Assembly (NCBI GenBank): GCA_963575745.1
Contig: CAUYUJ010009557.1
Coordinates: 170,001 to 234,000, forward strand
Reading direction: 5' to 3'
Source: Prorocentrum cordatum
Taxonomy: Eukaryota; Sar; Dinophyceae; Prorocentrales; Prorocentraceae
DNA: 64,000 nt
Position 1 is the first letter of the stretch. Each line of letters opens with the position of its first letter. The notes beneath the pieces were generated by a model. The model had not been told where the DNA came from, made no database searches, and saw nothing but the letters and a program-made list of their open reading frames with translations. Below are positions 33,366 to 43,531 of the stretch, piece by piece. Made by a program: the position numbers and the translations under genes.

Positions 33366-34261
33366 GTGTGTGTGAGGAGACGCGGGCGCGACGCGGCACA
33401 GAAGAAAACCAGAAGGGGAAAAAGCGGAGAACCCGCGCGCGAAGTGCACCGGAGGGGAAACCCTGAGCACCATGAGCGCAGCAACTCCTTCAAGGGCCGC
33501 GGGAAGACGCAGCGCAACGCGAGGAGCAAAGCAACCCATGATACCCAGACGGAAAAATATGGTTTCTTGATGCGCGCCCCCACTGTAATTGTAGTTGATA
33601 CCCCTGCCCAGTAAGCACTGTACTTCGTTTAGTTATCAATTACACCAGCTGCGTCGGGGCCCGCACCTTTTCACTCAAGGCAAAAAATGACGTCGCCAAA
33701 GTAGAACAACGTCTCCCGCCTGATACTTCCTGAAATATTTTCCCAAAATCAAGCGCGGGATGTCCTCACAGTGTATACAGGAATCGCTCTCTCGCGTGGG
33801 GCTGACCCGCCATGTACTCGGACGGCGCAACCTCTATACTCAAGAAACAAACTTTCGTTGTGGCCTATCTCACGATTCACTCGGGAATCGTGGTATCGCT
33901 CGAATTTCCCCGCGATTCGTGCTGGACGCACGCTTCAGTAATCCGATTGCTCGACCTGGCCGCCTGGGCCCACCTTTTTCCGACCTGCCTGTATAAGTCT
34001 GCCCGCCCGATCTGCCCGTCTGGTTCTGCCACGTGCTTTATGTTCCCAGCCCTCCTCCAAATATTCCTTTTCGTGTTCCATCCTCCTCCTCCCTCCGTTC
34101 CTTCCATCAATCTTCGCCTCCCCATTCTAAAAGGCTGCAAGAAATACGCGTTGCAGGTAAGGAAGATAAATCCTTGAAAGGGGGTGCGATCGACGACGAG
34201 CAGCGCGGGCATCGAGGGTTTGGGACGAATGTGTTGGATGGCGCGCGGGCAACGAACACAT
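33366..34261 (+). repeat. HR array, forward units flanking the 90-bp array
   Basis: HR sequence resumes at about 33,600 (TGTAATTGTAGTTGATACCCC, CTCCCGCCTGATACTTCC) and continues through GCGCGGGATGTCCTCACAGT, the cassette GGCTGCAAGAAATACGCGTT (34,131-34,150) and the conserved block at 34,185-34,255. 33,366-33,590 shows nothing recognisable. Confidence 0.7.
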
Positions 34262-35117
34262 GAAAAGCGCCCCCCCCGCCCCCCACATGATAAACTTTAT
34301 ACGACCAATGGGGCCGTCAAGCGACGCGCGAACTGAGAGCGGAAACTGCTCGACGGTCAGCCAACGACAACGCCGCGACATTCAATGCGAACGGCGCGCT
34401 GCTGGCATGCCCATTGGCATTCGAACTTGGCGTTCCCTTGTGCTGGCGCGCGGCCGATGCCTAAAACCGTTGTATTCTGGACATTCGAGTGCTCGTGCCT
34501 GGGCAAAACCCGATGGGCTTGTCGGCCCTCGGCGGCGCTGGCAAGAGCCCTGCGCGGCGCCCATGGCCTGGCCTACACGGGCGCGCATCGAAAAAATTAG
34601 ATCCACCCAAACACAAAGTTTAGGCACCAGACGACACAACAATTATATAAATTCCATACGAGATCCATCTAAACTTCTCCAGGGCAAAATGTCTCGCGCG
34701 GGAGCGCCCCGAGAAGCTTATATAAACAGAACATGTTTATATAAACGCCCAAACAAATGATATTGGCCCGGTTGCCTTGAGAGGAACGCTCCCGATCTAA
34801 ACTTTTCCGCCGGCGGGGTCAGGGGGGGCGACGGAGGCGGGCGCAGGGGCCCTCGGCTGGGCCAGCGGCGCTGCCGCGCGAGGGACAGCGCCGCCGTCGC
34901 CTCAAACTGCGAGCCGCGGCCGTAAAACGCGCCGCCCTGGGAACGCCGGCGCGGGCGCGGCCGCGTCGAGCGGGCCCGGGCCGTCGCCGCGCGCGCGGGG
35001 CCCCCCTGCAGCAGCTGGCAATGGTCTCGCCGACAGGGCGCCTACACTTACTCTCATTCGCCGTCAATCCAAAACGCTGACGTGTACAATCTATAGCTGT
35101 GGGGTCTGGGGTCGGTA
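34262..35117. other. Non-repeat segment interrupting an HR unit
   Basis: The HR block breaks after GCGCGGGCAA and its expected continuation (AAGAGCGAGCAGTATTA) appears only at 35,123. The roughly 860 bp between is unlike HR and has no recognised gene. It contains the inverted repeat TTATATAAACA...TGTTTATATAA (34,716-34,742). Its ends lack obvious terminal repeats, so it could be an insertion or a recombination join. Confidence 0.45.
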
Positions 35118-35216
35118 TCCCACTGTTCCAGCAAACAAGAGCGAGCAGTATTACAATCTCTGTTGTTGCTGAACCTCCACTTCTGACGAATAGTGATAGT
35201 TGATCCCCCTGTGGAT

Positions 35217-35258
<42 letters not shown>

Positions 35259-37704
35259 TGTTCACATGATGTGCCCCTCCTGGGACTCGCACCCTGCTTT
35301 CTATAAAGGGAAACGTTCCTGCTCAAACTGCGCCTTTGGCCTCCGAGCTACAAGAACAACAACGGCTCCCGCCTGATACTTCCTCGCTGTGAAATGAAGA
35401 ATCGCGCTCTCGCGAAGGACATCCTTACAACTTCTGTCGAAATCGCACTCCGGCTTTGGACTGGCTCACCATTTACGTGGGAATCGCGCTATCGCTCGAG
35501 ACTTCCTCGCGATTCTTGCGGGACCCACGCTTCAGCAACCCGACTGTTCGACCTGGTCGCCTGGGCCCGCCTTCGCGACCTGCCCGCTATGTATCTGCCC
35601 ACCTGATCGCTCGCCTGGCTGTACTACTTGTTTTCTGCTCTCTGCTCCCCTCCTGCTAACCTCTCTCAGGCTCCATCCGTTTCCCGTTTTCCACCCGTCC
35701 TCTCTGCCCGTGTTTGAGAGGCTGCACGACATGCACGTGGCAGGGAAGGAGGATATGCCCCCAAGGGGGTACGATCGAGGGCGGGTACCGAGGGCTTGGG
35801 ATATATGTAATACTTGATCCGCTCGGGAGCAGACAGGAGCGAACAGTCTTAAAATGATCGTTGTTGAAAATAATAATTGTTGATCCCCCCTCCAGGGTAC
35901 ACTGTTTTTTCCATTAAGGTGCTTCTCTCGGGGCTCGCACCCTTTATCACGGACAAGAAAGATTCACTCAACTAGGGTGTTGCCCCCAGGTTTACAACAA
36001 CAACAACAACAGTTCCCCCCGATACTTCCTCACAGTGTGTTCCCAAATTGCGTTTTCCAGCGGGACCGCGTGGGACTTCCTCGCCATTTATTCAAACGCC
36101 GCGCCCTCGACAGTCGGGAAAGACGCTCTCGCTGTGGATCTCCGGACATTTTACTTGGGAATCGCGCTATCGCGAAATATTATCTCGATTCATGCATGAC
36201 GCACGCTCCAGCAAACCGCTGACTCGACCCAGCCAACGGGGCCCGCCGACCCGACCCGCCCGTTAGGGTGGGCCTACCCGCCCGATCAGCCTGTCTGGTT
36301 CTGCCAAGTGTTTTCTGCTCCTATCCACCTTCCTGCTACTCCCTTCCATGATCCATACTCTTCCCTCCCCGTTGCTCCTTCCTTCCATCCGTCCTCTCTT
36401 CCCTGGCTTTAGGGGCTGCACGCAGTACACCTTGCAGGTCAGAGCAAAAAATACATCATACCCCAGAGGGTGTCCGATCGAAGACGCAGAAGGCAAGCAT
36501 AGGGGGTTCGAGATATACGTGTTCAGTGGCCCGCGAGCAAGTCTGAGCGAACAGTATTGAAATGTGTGGTGCTGGTGTTGTTGTTGAAAGGCTGGTGTTG
36601 TTGTCAAGATTGAAGACAAATTCTTGTTTACCCCCACCCTCCGGTGACCATTGTTTGTTTCAATCGAAGTGTTCCCCCCAGGGCTGGCACCCTGTATTAA
36701 CAAGGGAAGTCACGGGCTCAAACTGGGATGTTGGCCCCCGGATTGCAACAACAACGACTCCCGCCTGAAACTTGCACACAATTTAGCCGGACCCCCCGGT
36801 CCTACATGAGACTTCTTTGCGCTTTAGTCAGGAATCGCGATCTCGCTAGGGACTGGCCTACACTTTATTAAAGGATCGCTTTCTCGGCGGTCTGGAATCG
36901 CGCTTCTGCTGGAGACTTTCCTGCAATTTACTGAAGAATCGCGCTCTTGCGTCGGAGCTCCCGGCAATCTATTCAAGCGCCGCGATCCCGACACTCAAGC
37001 ACCCAGGAGTCGAGCTTACGCTGACGCTTACGCTCAGGACTCCTTCACAACTGACTTAGGAATCGGGATATCGCTCCCCTTCGCGTCCCCGTTGCAGCTC
37101 TTCGTGGCCCCGTCGCTGCCTGTCGTGGCCCCGTTGCAGCCCTTCGTGGCCTCCTCGCTGCCTTCCGTGGCCCCATTGCAGCCCTTCGCGGCTCCCTCGC
37201 CGCCCTGCGCGGCCCCGTTGCGGCCCTTCGCGGCCCCCTCGCCGCCTTGCGCGGCCCCGTCGCAGCCCTTCGTGGCCCCCTCGCTGCCTTTCGTGGCCCC
37301 GTTGCAGCACTTCGTGGTCCCCTCGCTGCCCCTTCGCGGCCACGTTGCAGCCCTTCGTGGCCCACTCGCTGCCCCTCGCGGCCCCGTTGCAGCCTTTCGT
37401 GGTCCCCTCGCTGCCGTGCGTGGCCCCGTATATGCATGCCCTTCGTGGCCCCCGCCCGTTCGCGCCCGTCGTGGCCCCACGCGCTAGGCCTCCGCGGCCC
37501 CGCCGTCGCCCTTCGTGGCCCCCTTCGTTGCCATACGCGGCCCCGTTGCCACCCTCAACGGCCCCGTCGTTGCCCTCTGCGGACCCCGTATTATCAGCCC
37601 TTCGTTGCCGCCGCTCGTTCGCGCACTTCGTGGCCCTATACGCGTGCCCTCCGTGGTCCCGCTGTCGCGTTCGTTCTCGTTTTCGCTCTCGCTCTCGCCT
37701 TCGC

Positions 37705-37745
<41 letters not shown>

Positions 37746-38780
37746 TCTGTCGCCGTCGCCGCCGCCGTCGTCGTCGTCGTCGTCGTGGTCGTGGTCGTCG
37801 TCGTCGTGGTCGGACCCCTGTCCGTCCCTTTCGGGTTGCCGCCGATCAGCGCTGCCGCTGGCCAGGCCGATGGTCCGCGGCCGCCCCGCCGCTTGCAGGG
37901 GCCCGGCCTGCAGGGAAGAAGGATCTAACCCCCAAAGGGGGTACGATCGAAACGAAGAGGGCGGGTATCGAGGGTTTGGGAAATGCACGTTGACGGACAC
38001 TCGAGCAGATAAGAGCGAACAGTATTGAAACGATTACTGTTGCTGTGTTTGTTGTTGTTGGTGTGGCTGTTGTTGTTAATTTCCAATGGATGGCACATAC
38101 ATGTTGTTGGTCCCCCGTTTCACGGTAACCATGTATACGTTTCCATTGAAGTGCCCACCTTGGGGCTCGCACCCTGGTTTGACTCACAGGTAGCATGGTG
38201 TCATCAAACTGGGCCCCTGGCCCCCGAATTACATCAACAACGGCTCAAGCCCGATAGTTCTTCAAAGTGTACTCCCAAATCGCGCTCTCGCGCGGGACGC
38301 CCTGACAATGTATGCAGACATTGCGCTCTCGCGTGGGACTTCCTCGTAGTGTATACAGACGCCGCACTCCCGGCACCAAAGAGTCACGCTCTCGCCCAGA
38401 CCGCTCTCGCAAATTACTCGGGATTCGCGCCATCGTTCGAGCTTTGCTCGCGATTCGTGCAGTATTCGCGTTGCAACAGCACGCCTTTTCGACTTGGTCA
38501 CTTGGGCGCGCCTTCCCGACCCACCCATCAAGGCTTACCCGTCCGGTCAGCCCGTCTGGTTCGGCCACGTGTTTTCTGCTCCCAGCCCCCCTCCTGCTAA
38601 TCCCACGCTCCATCCTGTTCAATCCCCCTTCCATCCGTCCTCTCCTCCCCTGTTTCCAGGGCGGCACCAAATACACGCGGCACTGAGGGAACATATGCCA
38701 CAAAAGGGAGTTACGATCGAAGACGAAGAGGGCGGGTACCGGGTCTTTGGCGTGTATATATATGTATATATGTGTATAGA
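35118..38780 (+). repeat. HR repeat array, forward block, right part
   Basis: HR conserved blocks at about 35,760-35,855, 36,470-36,560, 37,935-38,025 and 38,705-38,780. The last is cut by the retrotransposon and resumes at 44,173. (TA)n at 35,219-35,256. A large GTGGCCCC(G/C)TTGCAGCCCTTC minisatellite fills 37,080-37,680, followed by (GTC)n at 37,705-37,810. Confidence 0.85.
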
Positions 38781-38900
38781 GATTTAGACCGCAGACTCCC
38801 AAGATCGCCAGAACACTGTTTTATCGTGTCTGGAGCCAAGGCGATAACCTTCGATCGGTAGGGCGAAGGCGTAGGCCACCAGACGCGCTCGGAGATTCCC
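38781..38900 (-). repeat. Split direct repeat B2 (element 3' terminus)
   Basis: 120 bp identical to B1. On the - strand it starts GGGAATCTCCGAGCG and ends GGTCTAAATC at the element boundary. Confidence 0.95.
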
Positions 38901-39021
38901 GAAGTAGAAGCTCGTGAATGCATATTCACAGAGGACACGACAGCATACAAGTGGCTGTCGAGCGAGGGAATCCTCACGGAAAGACAGAAAAGCGAAAGAG
39001 GGCAGAAAAAGGGAGGGAGGG

Positions 39022-39106
39022 AGACTTGAGCAAGTACGTCGACGGGACGTCGATGCGGCGATCATGCATCTGCTAACACATCACTTCTGCTTGTTAAAAG
39101 CGGCCA
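39022..39106 (-). repeat. Split direct repeat A2
   Basis: 85 bp, one mismatch to A1 (T in A1 is C here). On the - strand it begins TGGCCGCTTTTAACAAGC. It contains the self-complementary ACGTCGACGGGACGTCG region. Confidence 0.95.
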
Positions 39107-39108
39107 GC

Positions 39109-39228
39109 GATTTAGACCGCAGACTCCCAAGATCGCCAGAACACTGTTTTATCGTGTCTGGAGCCAAGGCGATAACCTTCGATCGGTAGGGCGAAGGCGT
39201 AGGCCACCAGACGCGCTCGGAGATTCCC
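39109..39228 (-). repeat. Split direct repeat B1
   Basis: Identical to B2 over 120 bp. It sits directly downstream of the last ORF, abutting A2. The B1-A2 junction should equal the B2-A1 junction of a circular intermediate. Confidence 0.95.
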
Positions 39229-39291
39229 AAACCCGAATGGTAAACCTGGCCGGCAGGCCGAAAACAAACACAAGCAATGAAACAAGGAAAC

Positions 39292-40170
39292 TCAAGGATT
39301 AAACCTGCTCCACAACAGACAAGTTCGTAAACATTCGGCAACGTCAATCATGGTGCGAGCAATTGCACGGCAGAGAGGCTTCGGATATGCGGCGGCGATT
39401 GAAGTCCAGTGTCTACCACCAGGTGCACGCCCTGCCAACTCCTGATGCGGCACTCCTGATTTACTGCAGATTCGGCCACTGGCTTTACAACGATGACAGA
39501 GACGAGACAGGCGGCCGCTCCCCCACGCAACAATTCGCGTGGCCTTCTTCCACGGGGCCTTAAACTGGCATTGACCAAGACGGGCTTCGACACAGTCGCG
39601 AGAGCGTCTCAGCGCAATCATGCGGGGGGCTTCCCACATAAGCGACCTGTCGGGACTTTCAACGAAAACAAGCACCCCAACCCTGCGACAGGCGTCAACA
39701 AGACGGCAGGTGTCATGAAAGGTTCTGTTACCTACGTCAAGACGCGCCCGCTGAGACTGAGAAATATCAGCACGGCCCATGGGATTAGACGAAGAGCGGA
39801 GCGGTTGCCTTAAAGCCTGCGACCAGGTAGTGCAGGGAGTGGCAAGCCACACTCCCAGCACAGCCCCCGACGCGATCCAGCCCATTAGCATTTTCTCGAC
39901 GGTGCGAACCAGAAGATTGCCATGCACACCCATCTGGATGTGGAGCGAACCAGCAGCGTATCCAGCCTGTCTCAGCTGGTGGCCAACTCCTTGCGAGCCG
40001 GCAAACAGGTCTAAGAAAACGCAGTGCTTGCGCTGGCGGGCAACTTGCAGCGCGTGCCTGAACTCAGGGCGCAGCCGCCGCGCTATGCCAGCAGAAGGGG
40101 CGGCAGAGCGGCGGCGGCCCACCTGCTTGCGGCTGATCGCCACGCCAGTGGGCCGCTTGCGAACCACCCC
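39292..40170 (-). CDS. Cytosine-5-methyltransferase-like protein of the retroelement
   Basis: Open for about 292 codons after an in-frame TGA (40,171-40,173) that separates it from the recombinase frame. Counting from the GTG at 40,167: SAM-binding motif I LDLFAGSQGVG at residues 52-62, catalytic-loop TPCTTWS (Pro-Cys at 111-112), an ENP-like VESPDRSLMW at 169-178 (ESP instead of ENP), then CQFKAPWKK and a Cys/His-rich tail (residues 221-270) ending WTSIAAAYPKPLCRAIA. The order matches C5-methyltransferases, shortened, with no clear target-recognition domain. Retrotransposon capture of such domains in dinoflagellates is established. There is no convincing ATG near the start, so it is likely made as a fusion to the upstream recombinase by readthrough, or is inactive. 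Whether it methylates DNA is unknown. Confidence 0.8.
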   Translation of the reverse strand, partial: GVVRKRPTGVAISRKQVGRRRSAAPSAGIARRLRPEFRHALQVARQRKHCVFLDLFAGSQGVGHQLRQAGYAAGSLHIQMGVHGNLLVRTVEKMLMGWIASGAVLGVWLATPCTTWSQALRQPLRSSSNPMGRADISQSQRARLDVGNRTFHDTCRLVDACRRVGVLVFVESPDRSLMWEAPRMIALRRSRDCVEARLGQCQFKAPWKKATRIVAWGSGRLSRLCHRCKASGRICSKSGVPHQELAGRAPGGRHWTSIAAAYPKPLCRAIARTMIDVAECLRTCLLWSRFNP

Positions 40171-40985
40171 TCAGCTCAGGGTGTCGAAGCTCGGCAGCCC
40201 AGCGGAACCGCCCTCGGCCAGCCTCATGACGAGCAGCCCGAGCAGGTCGGGCCCGCTGTCGATCACGCCCGAGCGCAGGAAGCCACTCTCCACCAGACGC
40301 TGGAAGTTCTGCCCCACGATCTCCCCGAACTCGAAGCTGGCCAGCGGGGCGAGGCTGATCTGTCGCAAGAGCTTCGACTCCCTGGCGTATTTGGCCATAG
40401 ATATCGCAATCCAGAGCGCCACCCGCCTGCGCCCCAGAGCGAGAGCGATCCCCGCGATGGCGAAGGCAGCAGACCTCGGCAACGGGCAGCGCGTGAAACT
40501 GGGCACGCGGCGCCTCCAAGCCGTGGTAGCCCTCCAGCTCCGAGCCAAGCCCGCCTTGCCAGCGCGCCCCCCCTCGGGCATGAAGTGCGACAGCGCGGCC
40601 AGCAGCTGGCCCCCCTCCGCGGCGGTGGCGCCCGCCAGAAACTGGTCGTCGAGGTGCCTCAGCCCGGCGAGGTCCAGCTCCAGGATCGGGGGCCACGAGA
40701 CCTGGTGGGAACGGCAGTAGTCAGTGAACCTGTTGCACAGGCCGCGGTACAGGGCCTCGGTCGACTCCTTGACTGCAAGTCGCCCCAGGGCCGTCAGTCC
40801 CGCTATCGGCAAGCGGCTCGCCAGGAGGTCCCGCGCAGGGCTGGCTCGCGCGCCCGCTTGCGGCCCCCCCTCGGGACTGCGGCCAGCACGGCGCGGCATC
40901 CACTGCAGCAGCGCCCGTCTCGGCCGCGACGTGAAGCGCGCGATCCCTCGGCAAACGGCCGCCAGAAAACCATCCTCGGAGCCCG
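40171..40985 (-). pseudogene. Tyrosine recombinase/integrase, catalytic core incomplete
   Basis: The frame runs from about 40,985 to TGA at 40,171-40,173. It shows the N-terminal SAM-like core-binding fold seen in dinoflagellate DIRS-type recombinases: TEALYRGLCNRFTDYC, then HLDDQFLAGATAAEGGQLLA, LSHFMPEGG, RATTAWRRRVP, then the start of the catalytic domain at MAKYARESKLLRQISL and SGVIDSG. The expected HxxR box and nucleophilic Tyr are not visible before the stop or in the following frame, where the methyltransferase domain begins within about 50 codons. So the catalytic half is truncated or strongly diverged. It lies in the same frame as the downstream methyltransferase, separated only by the TGA. 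Confidence 0.65.
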
Positions 40986-41482
40986 CGAGAGCACGGATCG
41001 GACGGGTTGAGCTCTGACGGAATCCACCTCGCATATACTCGAGAGCCCGAGGCCAAACTGGGAGCTGCAAGCTTACGAAGAGGACGTCTAAGGTGCGCAG
41101 AACGGGCACGTCCCTTCGTGGCCGCTAGGGCCAAAGGCAGGTTGTCTACCAGAGCCAACAGACGCTTCCCAAAGGCCTCCGAGCTGCGCAGAAGATGCCG
41201 AATCCCAAGTGCGAGAGCTTCACCTTCGAGGCCCAGGATATTCATGTCCTCTGAGATCTTCACGGCCGCAACTCCTGCCCAAGACGACTCCTCCAAGACA
41301 TCCCTGGGGGCCTCATCGAAGCTGGACTCGGGCGCGTCGAGGATCTCCAGAGGCTGCAGAGCGGACTCGGGCACGTTGAGGAACTCCAGAGGCTGTAGCG
41401 CGGACGGAAGAGACGATGATGAGAAGATGACGGGGCCAAACGCTCTCTCACGCGCTCGAGCTCCACCTTCCACACGGCGCCG
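40974..41482 (-). pseudogene. RNase H domain remainder of the element's pol
   Basis: Same frame as the RT ORF, after TAG at 41,483-41,485. Contains NILGLEGEALALGIRHLL, ALVDNLPLALAATKGRARS (RNase H Asp and following helix) and SRVYARWIPSELNPSD (the W-[IV]-P-S-E-x-N-x-[AS]-D end typical of DIRS-type RNase H). The region just after the stop is Glu/Pro/Leu-rich with a small internal duplication (ALQPLEFLNVPES / ALQPLEILDAPES). At about 40,985 the recombinase homology moves to another frame, either overlapping ORFs or a frameshift. Confidence 0.75.
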
Positions 41483-43531
41483 CTATATTTCGGACTGGCG
41501 CCCGATCTGTGCAACAACAGCTGGCGCCACTCTGCGCCGCGCAAGCCCCAGGCCAAACTCCGAGGCGTCAGAAGCGACGACCTGTGAGTGCCAGGGCGAC
41601 GTGAGGTCCGTCTGCAGCAGCGGAAGGAGGCAGCGGACCTGCCAGAGCTCGCGCCTCACGCTCTGCCACAGCATGATGGGCTCGCCCCCCGCCTTGGCCG
41701 CGAATGCGTAGGCGGCCCGCACCAGACACAATGACTCACGTCTCAAAAGCGCGGCCCAGGTGACGTGGCCGAGGGGCACCTTCATGAGACTCCCACTGCA
41801 CCTCCCAATGCGAAGCAGCTTCTCGATGGCGAGCCGCAGCCGCCACAGGCACTTGGGGCGAGTAGCCAGGAAGCGGCCCTCGGACAAGCTCAGCCCCAGA
41901 AACTCCGCGTCGCGGGAGGCGGTCTCCTGGTCGTGGACCACCAGGCCGAGCTGCACCAGCTGCCCTTTGACCGCCTGTGCCCTGCGGTTGGCCACCTCCG
42001 CGCACGTGTCAATCGCGAAGTAGTTGTCGACATAGCCCGCCGCTGCCGATGGGCCGCCGCGCTTCACCTGTCGGCCAGGCTGGCCGTCCTCCACGAGGCA
42101 GCTGGGCTCGAAACCACCCAGGCCTAGGCCACGCCGAAGAACGCCCTGGCAGGGGTGAAGCGCCCACGAGAAGCCCATGGGCAGCACGCGGAGGCACGGA
42201 GTAATGGGTTCCCCCGGCCCCACTGGCAGGTCGGTCACCCCGCAGCTCAGCAAGAACCCCGCGTCCAGGCTGGGCAGAGAGAAGTGCTGCACCATGTCGG
42301 GCGGCGCCAGCATATGGTAGAAGGCGGCCTCCAGGTCACCAGAGGAAACGTAGACCTGCTGGTCGGCCTCCAGCGCTCCGAACGCCGAAGGAGTCGGAAG
42401 ACGAGTGGATGGAGCGGGCAAGAAGTCGCAGTTGATGACCCGTGTGTCGAAGATGATCCTGAGGCGCTCGTCCTTGCGTCGCACGAAAAACACTCCGAGG
42501 TCGCCGCCATGCCCATGCTTCCAAGTGAGCACTCCCCGACGCCAAGCCTCTCTGAGAAAGGTGGCGTAGTCACGAACATTGTGCTTCAATAGCGGGTCGA
42601 CGTATGCGCCCCGCGGACACGCCTCAGCGCGGAGGCTCCGAGCGGCCTGGGAGGGTCGTAGCATGTGCTCCTTCCAATCCCTGAGCCACGAGGCGTCCGA
42701 GTCCCCGAGCAGGTCAGTCAAGTACACCGGCTTGCTGGAGAGGGACGGCCAGGCGATCTTGTCGCCGTCAAAGGGAGCGACGGGCCCGCCACCACTAGCG
42801 GGCGCCATCGGGGGAGCAGGGATCCCAGCCACTCCAGGGACCGCCGCCGGCGCGGCCACAGCCGCGGCAGCCCCCGCAGCAGCCGCTCCATCTCCAGGAG
42901 CGAAGGGTGGCGCAGGGGCCGCCGGCAGTGGCACTGCGAGCGCTCCTGGAACGGGAGGTGCCACTGCAGGACCAGCTCCAGCGGCTGCAGCTCCCCCAGC
43001 CGCCGCGGGCGCCGCCCCAGCCCCAGGCGGGCCTCCAAGGGCAGCGACCAGCGCGTCCACGCCCCCCGCAAGCCCAGCTGCGGGACCCACGCCACCAGCG
43101 CCGCCGGCGCCTCCCGCTGCCACGCCTGCGGCGAGGGGGCCTCCAGCGGCACCAGGATCAGGAAGCCCGTGCACTCCAGCAGGAACGACCAACACGTTCC
43201 CATCGGCCAGCTCTAGATTCAGCACCGCGGTCGGGGGTCTAAGGAACCCCGCTGCCACAGCTCGATCAATTGCACTCCATACGTCTGCCGCCGATGGGAG
43301 CTGCCGAAATCTGTGAACATGTCCGCCCGCGGAGCCAGCAGGTGTCCCGCCCTGGCCTGTCAATCTAATCACCTCGGCAACGTCGGGCCCTGGGGCGTTC
43401 GCCTCCACGTAGTCGTCCCCGTCGGGGGTCACGATGTACGACAAAGCGCCCCTCTCACCAAGCGTCAAGCGCTCGTGCCACAGCAGGGGCCCTGGGACGG
43501 GATACCTTACTAAATAGAACGAACCCGCCAT
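41483..43531 (-). CDS. Retroelement reverse transcriptase with Ala/Gly/Pro-rich N-terminal linker
   Basis: 682 codons from the ATG at 43,531, which overlaps the ORF1 stop (TGATG). Residues 1-120 are an unassigned N-terminal domain. Residues 120-265 are an Ala/Gly/Pro-rich low-complexity linker. RT follows: FFVRRKDERLRIIFDTRVIN (fingers), VYVSSGDLEAAFYHM (motif A Asp, near 400), CLRVLPMGFSWALHPCQ (motif B), GYVDNYFAID (motif C, YVDN not YxDD, near 500). RNase H opens at VASDASEFGLGLA (near 653). The frame ends at TAG where the alignment logic predicts Trp (QIGRQSEI-stop-RRRVEGG). The DIRS/Ngaro assignment rests on RT type, YVDN and the split repeats. YVDN appears to be common in this dinoflagellate lineage from memory. 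Confidence 0.85.
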   Translation of the reverse strand: MAGSFYLVRYPVPGPLLWHERLTLGERGALSYIVTPDGDDYVEANAPGPDVAEVIRLTGQGGTPAGSAGGHVHRFRQLPSAADVWSAIDRAVAAGFLRPPTAVLNLELADGNVLVVPAGVHGLPDPGAAGGPLAAGVAAGGAGGAGGVGPAAGLAGGVDALVAALGGPPGAGAAPAAAGGAAAAGAGPAVAPPVPGALAVPLPAAPAPPFAPGDGAAAAGAAAAVAAPAAVPGVAGIPAPPMAPASGGGPVAPFDGDKIAWPSLSSKPVYLTDLLGDSDASWLRDWKEHMLRPSQAARSLRAEACPRGAYVDPLLKHNVRDYATFLREAWRRGVLTWKHGHGGDLGVFFVRRKDERLRIIFDTRVINCDFLPAPSTRLPTPSAFGALEADQQVYVSSGDLEAAFYHMLAPPDMVQHFSLPSLDAGFLLSCGVTDLPVGPGEPITPCLRVLPMGFSWALHPCQGVLRRGLGLGGFEPSCLVEDGQPGRQVKRGGPSAAAGYVDNYFAIDTCAEVANRRAQAVKGQLVQLGLVVHDQETASRDAEFLGLSLSEGRFLATRPKCLWRLRLAIEKLLRIGRCSGSLMKVPLGHVTWAALLRRESLCLVRAAYAFAAKAGGEPIMLWQSVRRELWQVRCLLPLLQTDLTSPWHSQVVASDASEFGLGLARRRVAPAVVAQIGRQSEI

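Noticed and set aside
31840-33539. 330- and 384-codon repeat proteins on the - strand and matching + frames
   Set aside because: They are translations of the 90-bp minisatellite, open on both strands. No start context or unique domain.
42579-43316. 245-codon + frame opposite the RT N-terminus
   Set aside because: Antisense shadow of the Ala/Gly/Pro-rich linker of the real - strand ORF.
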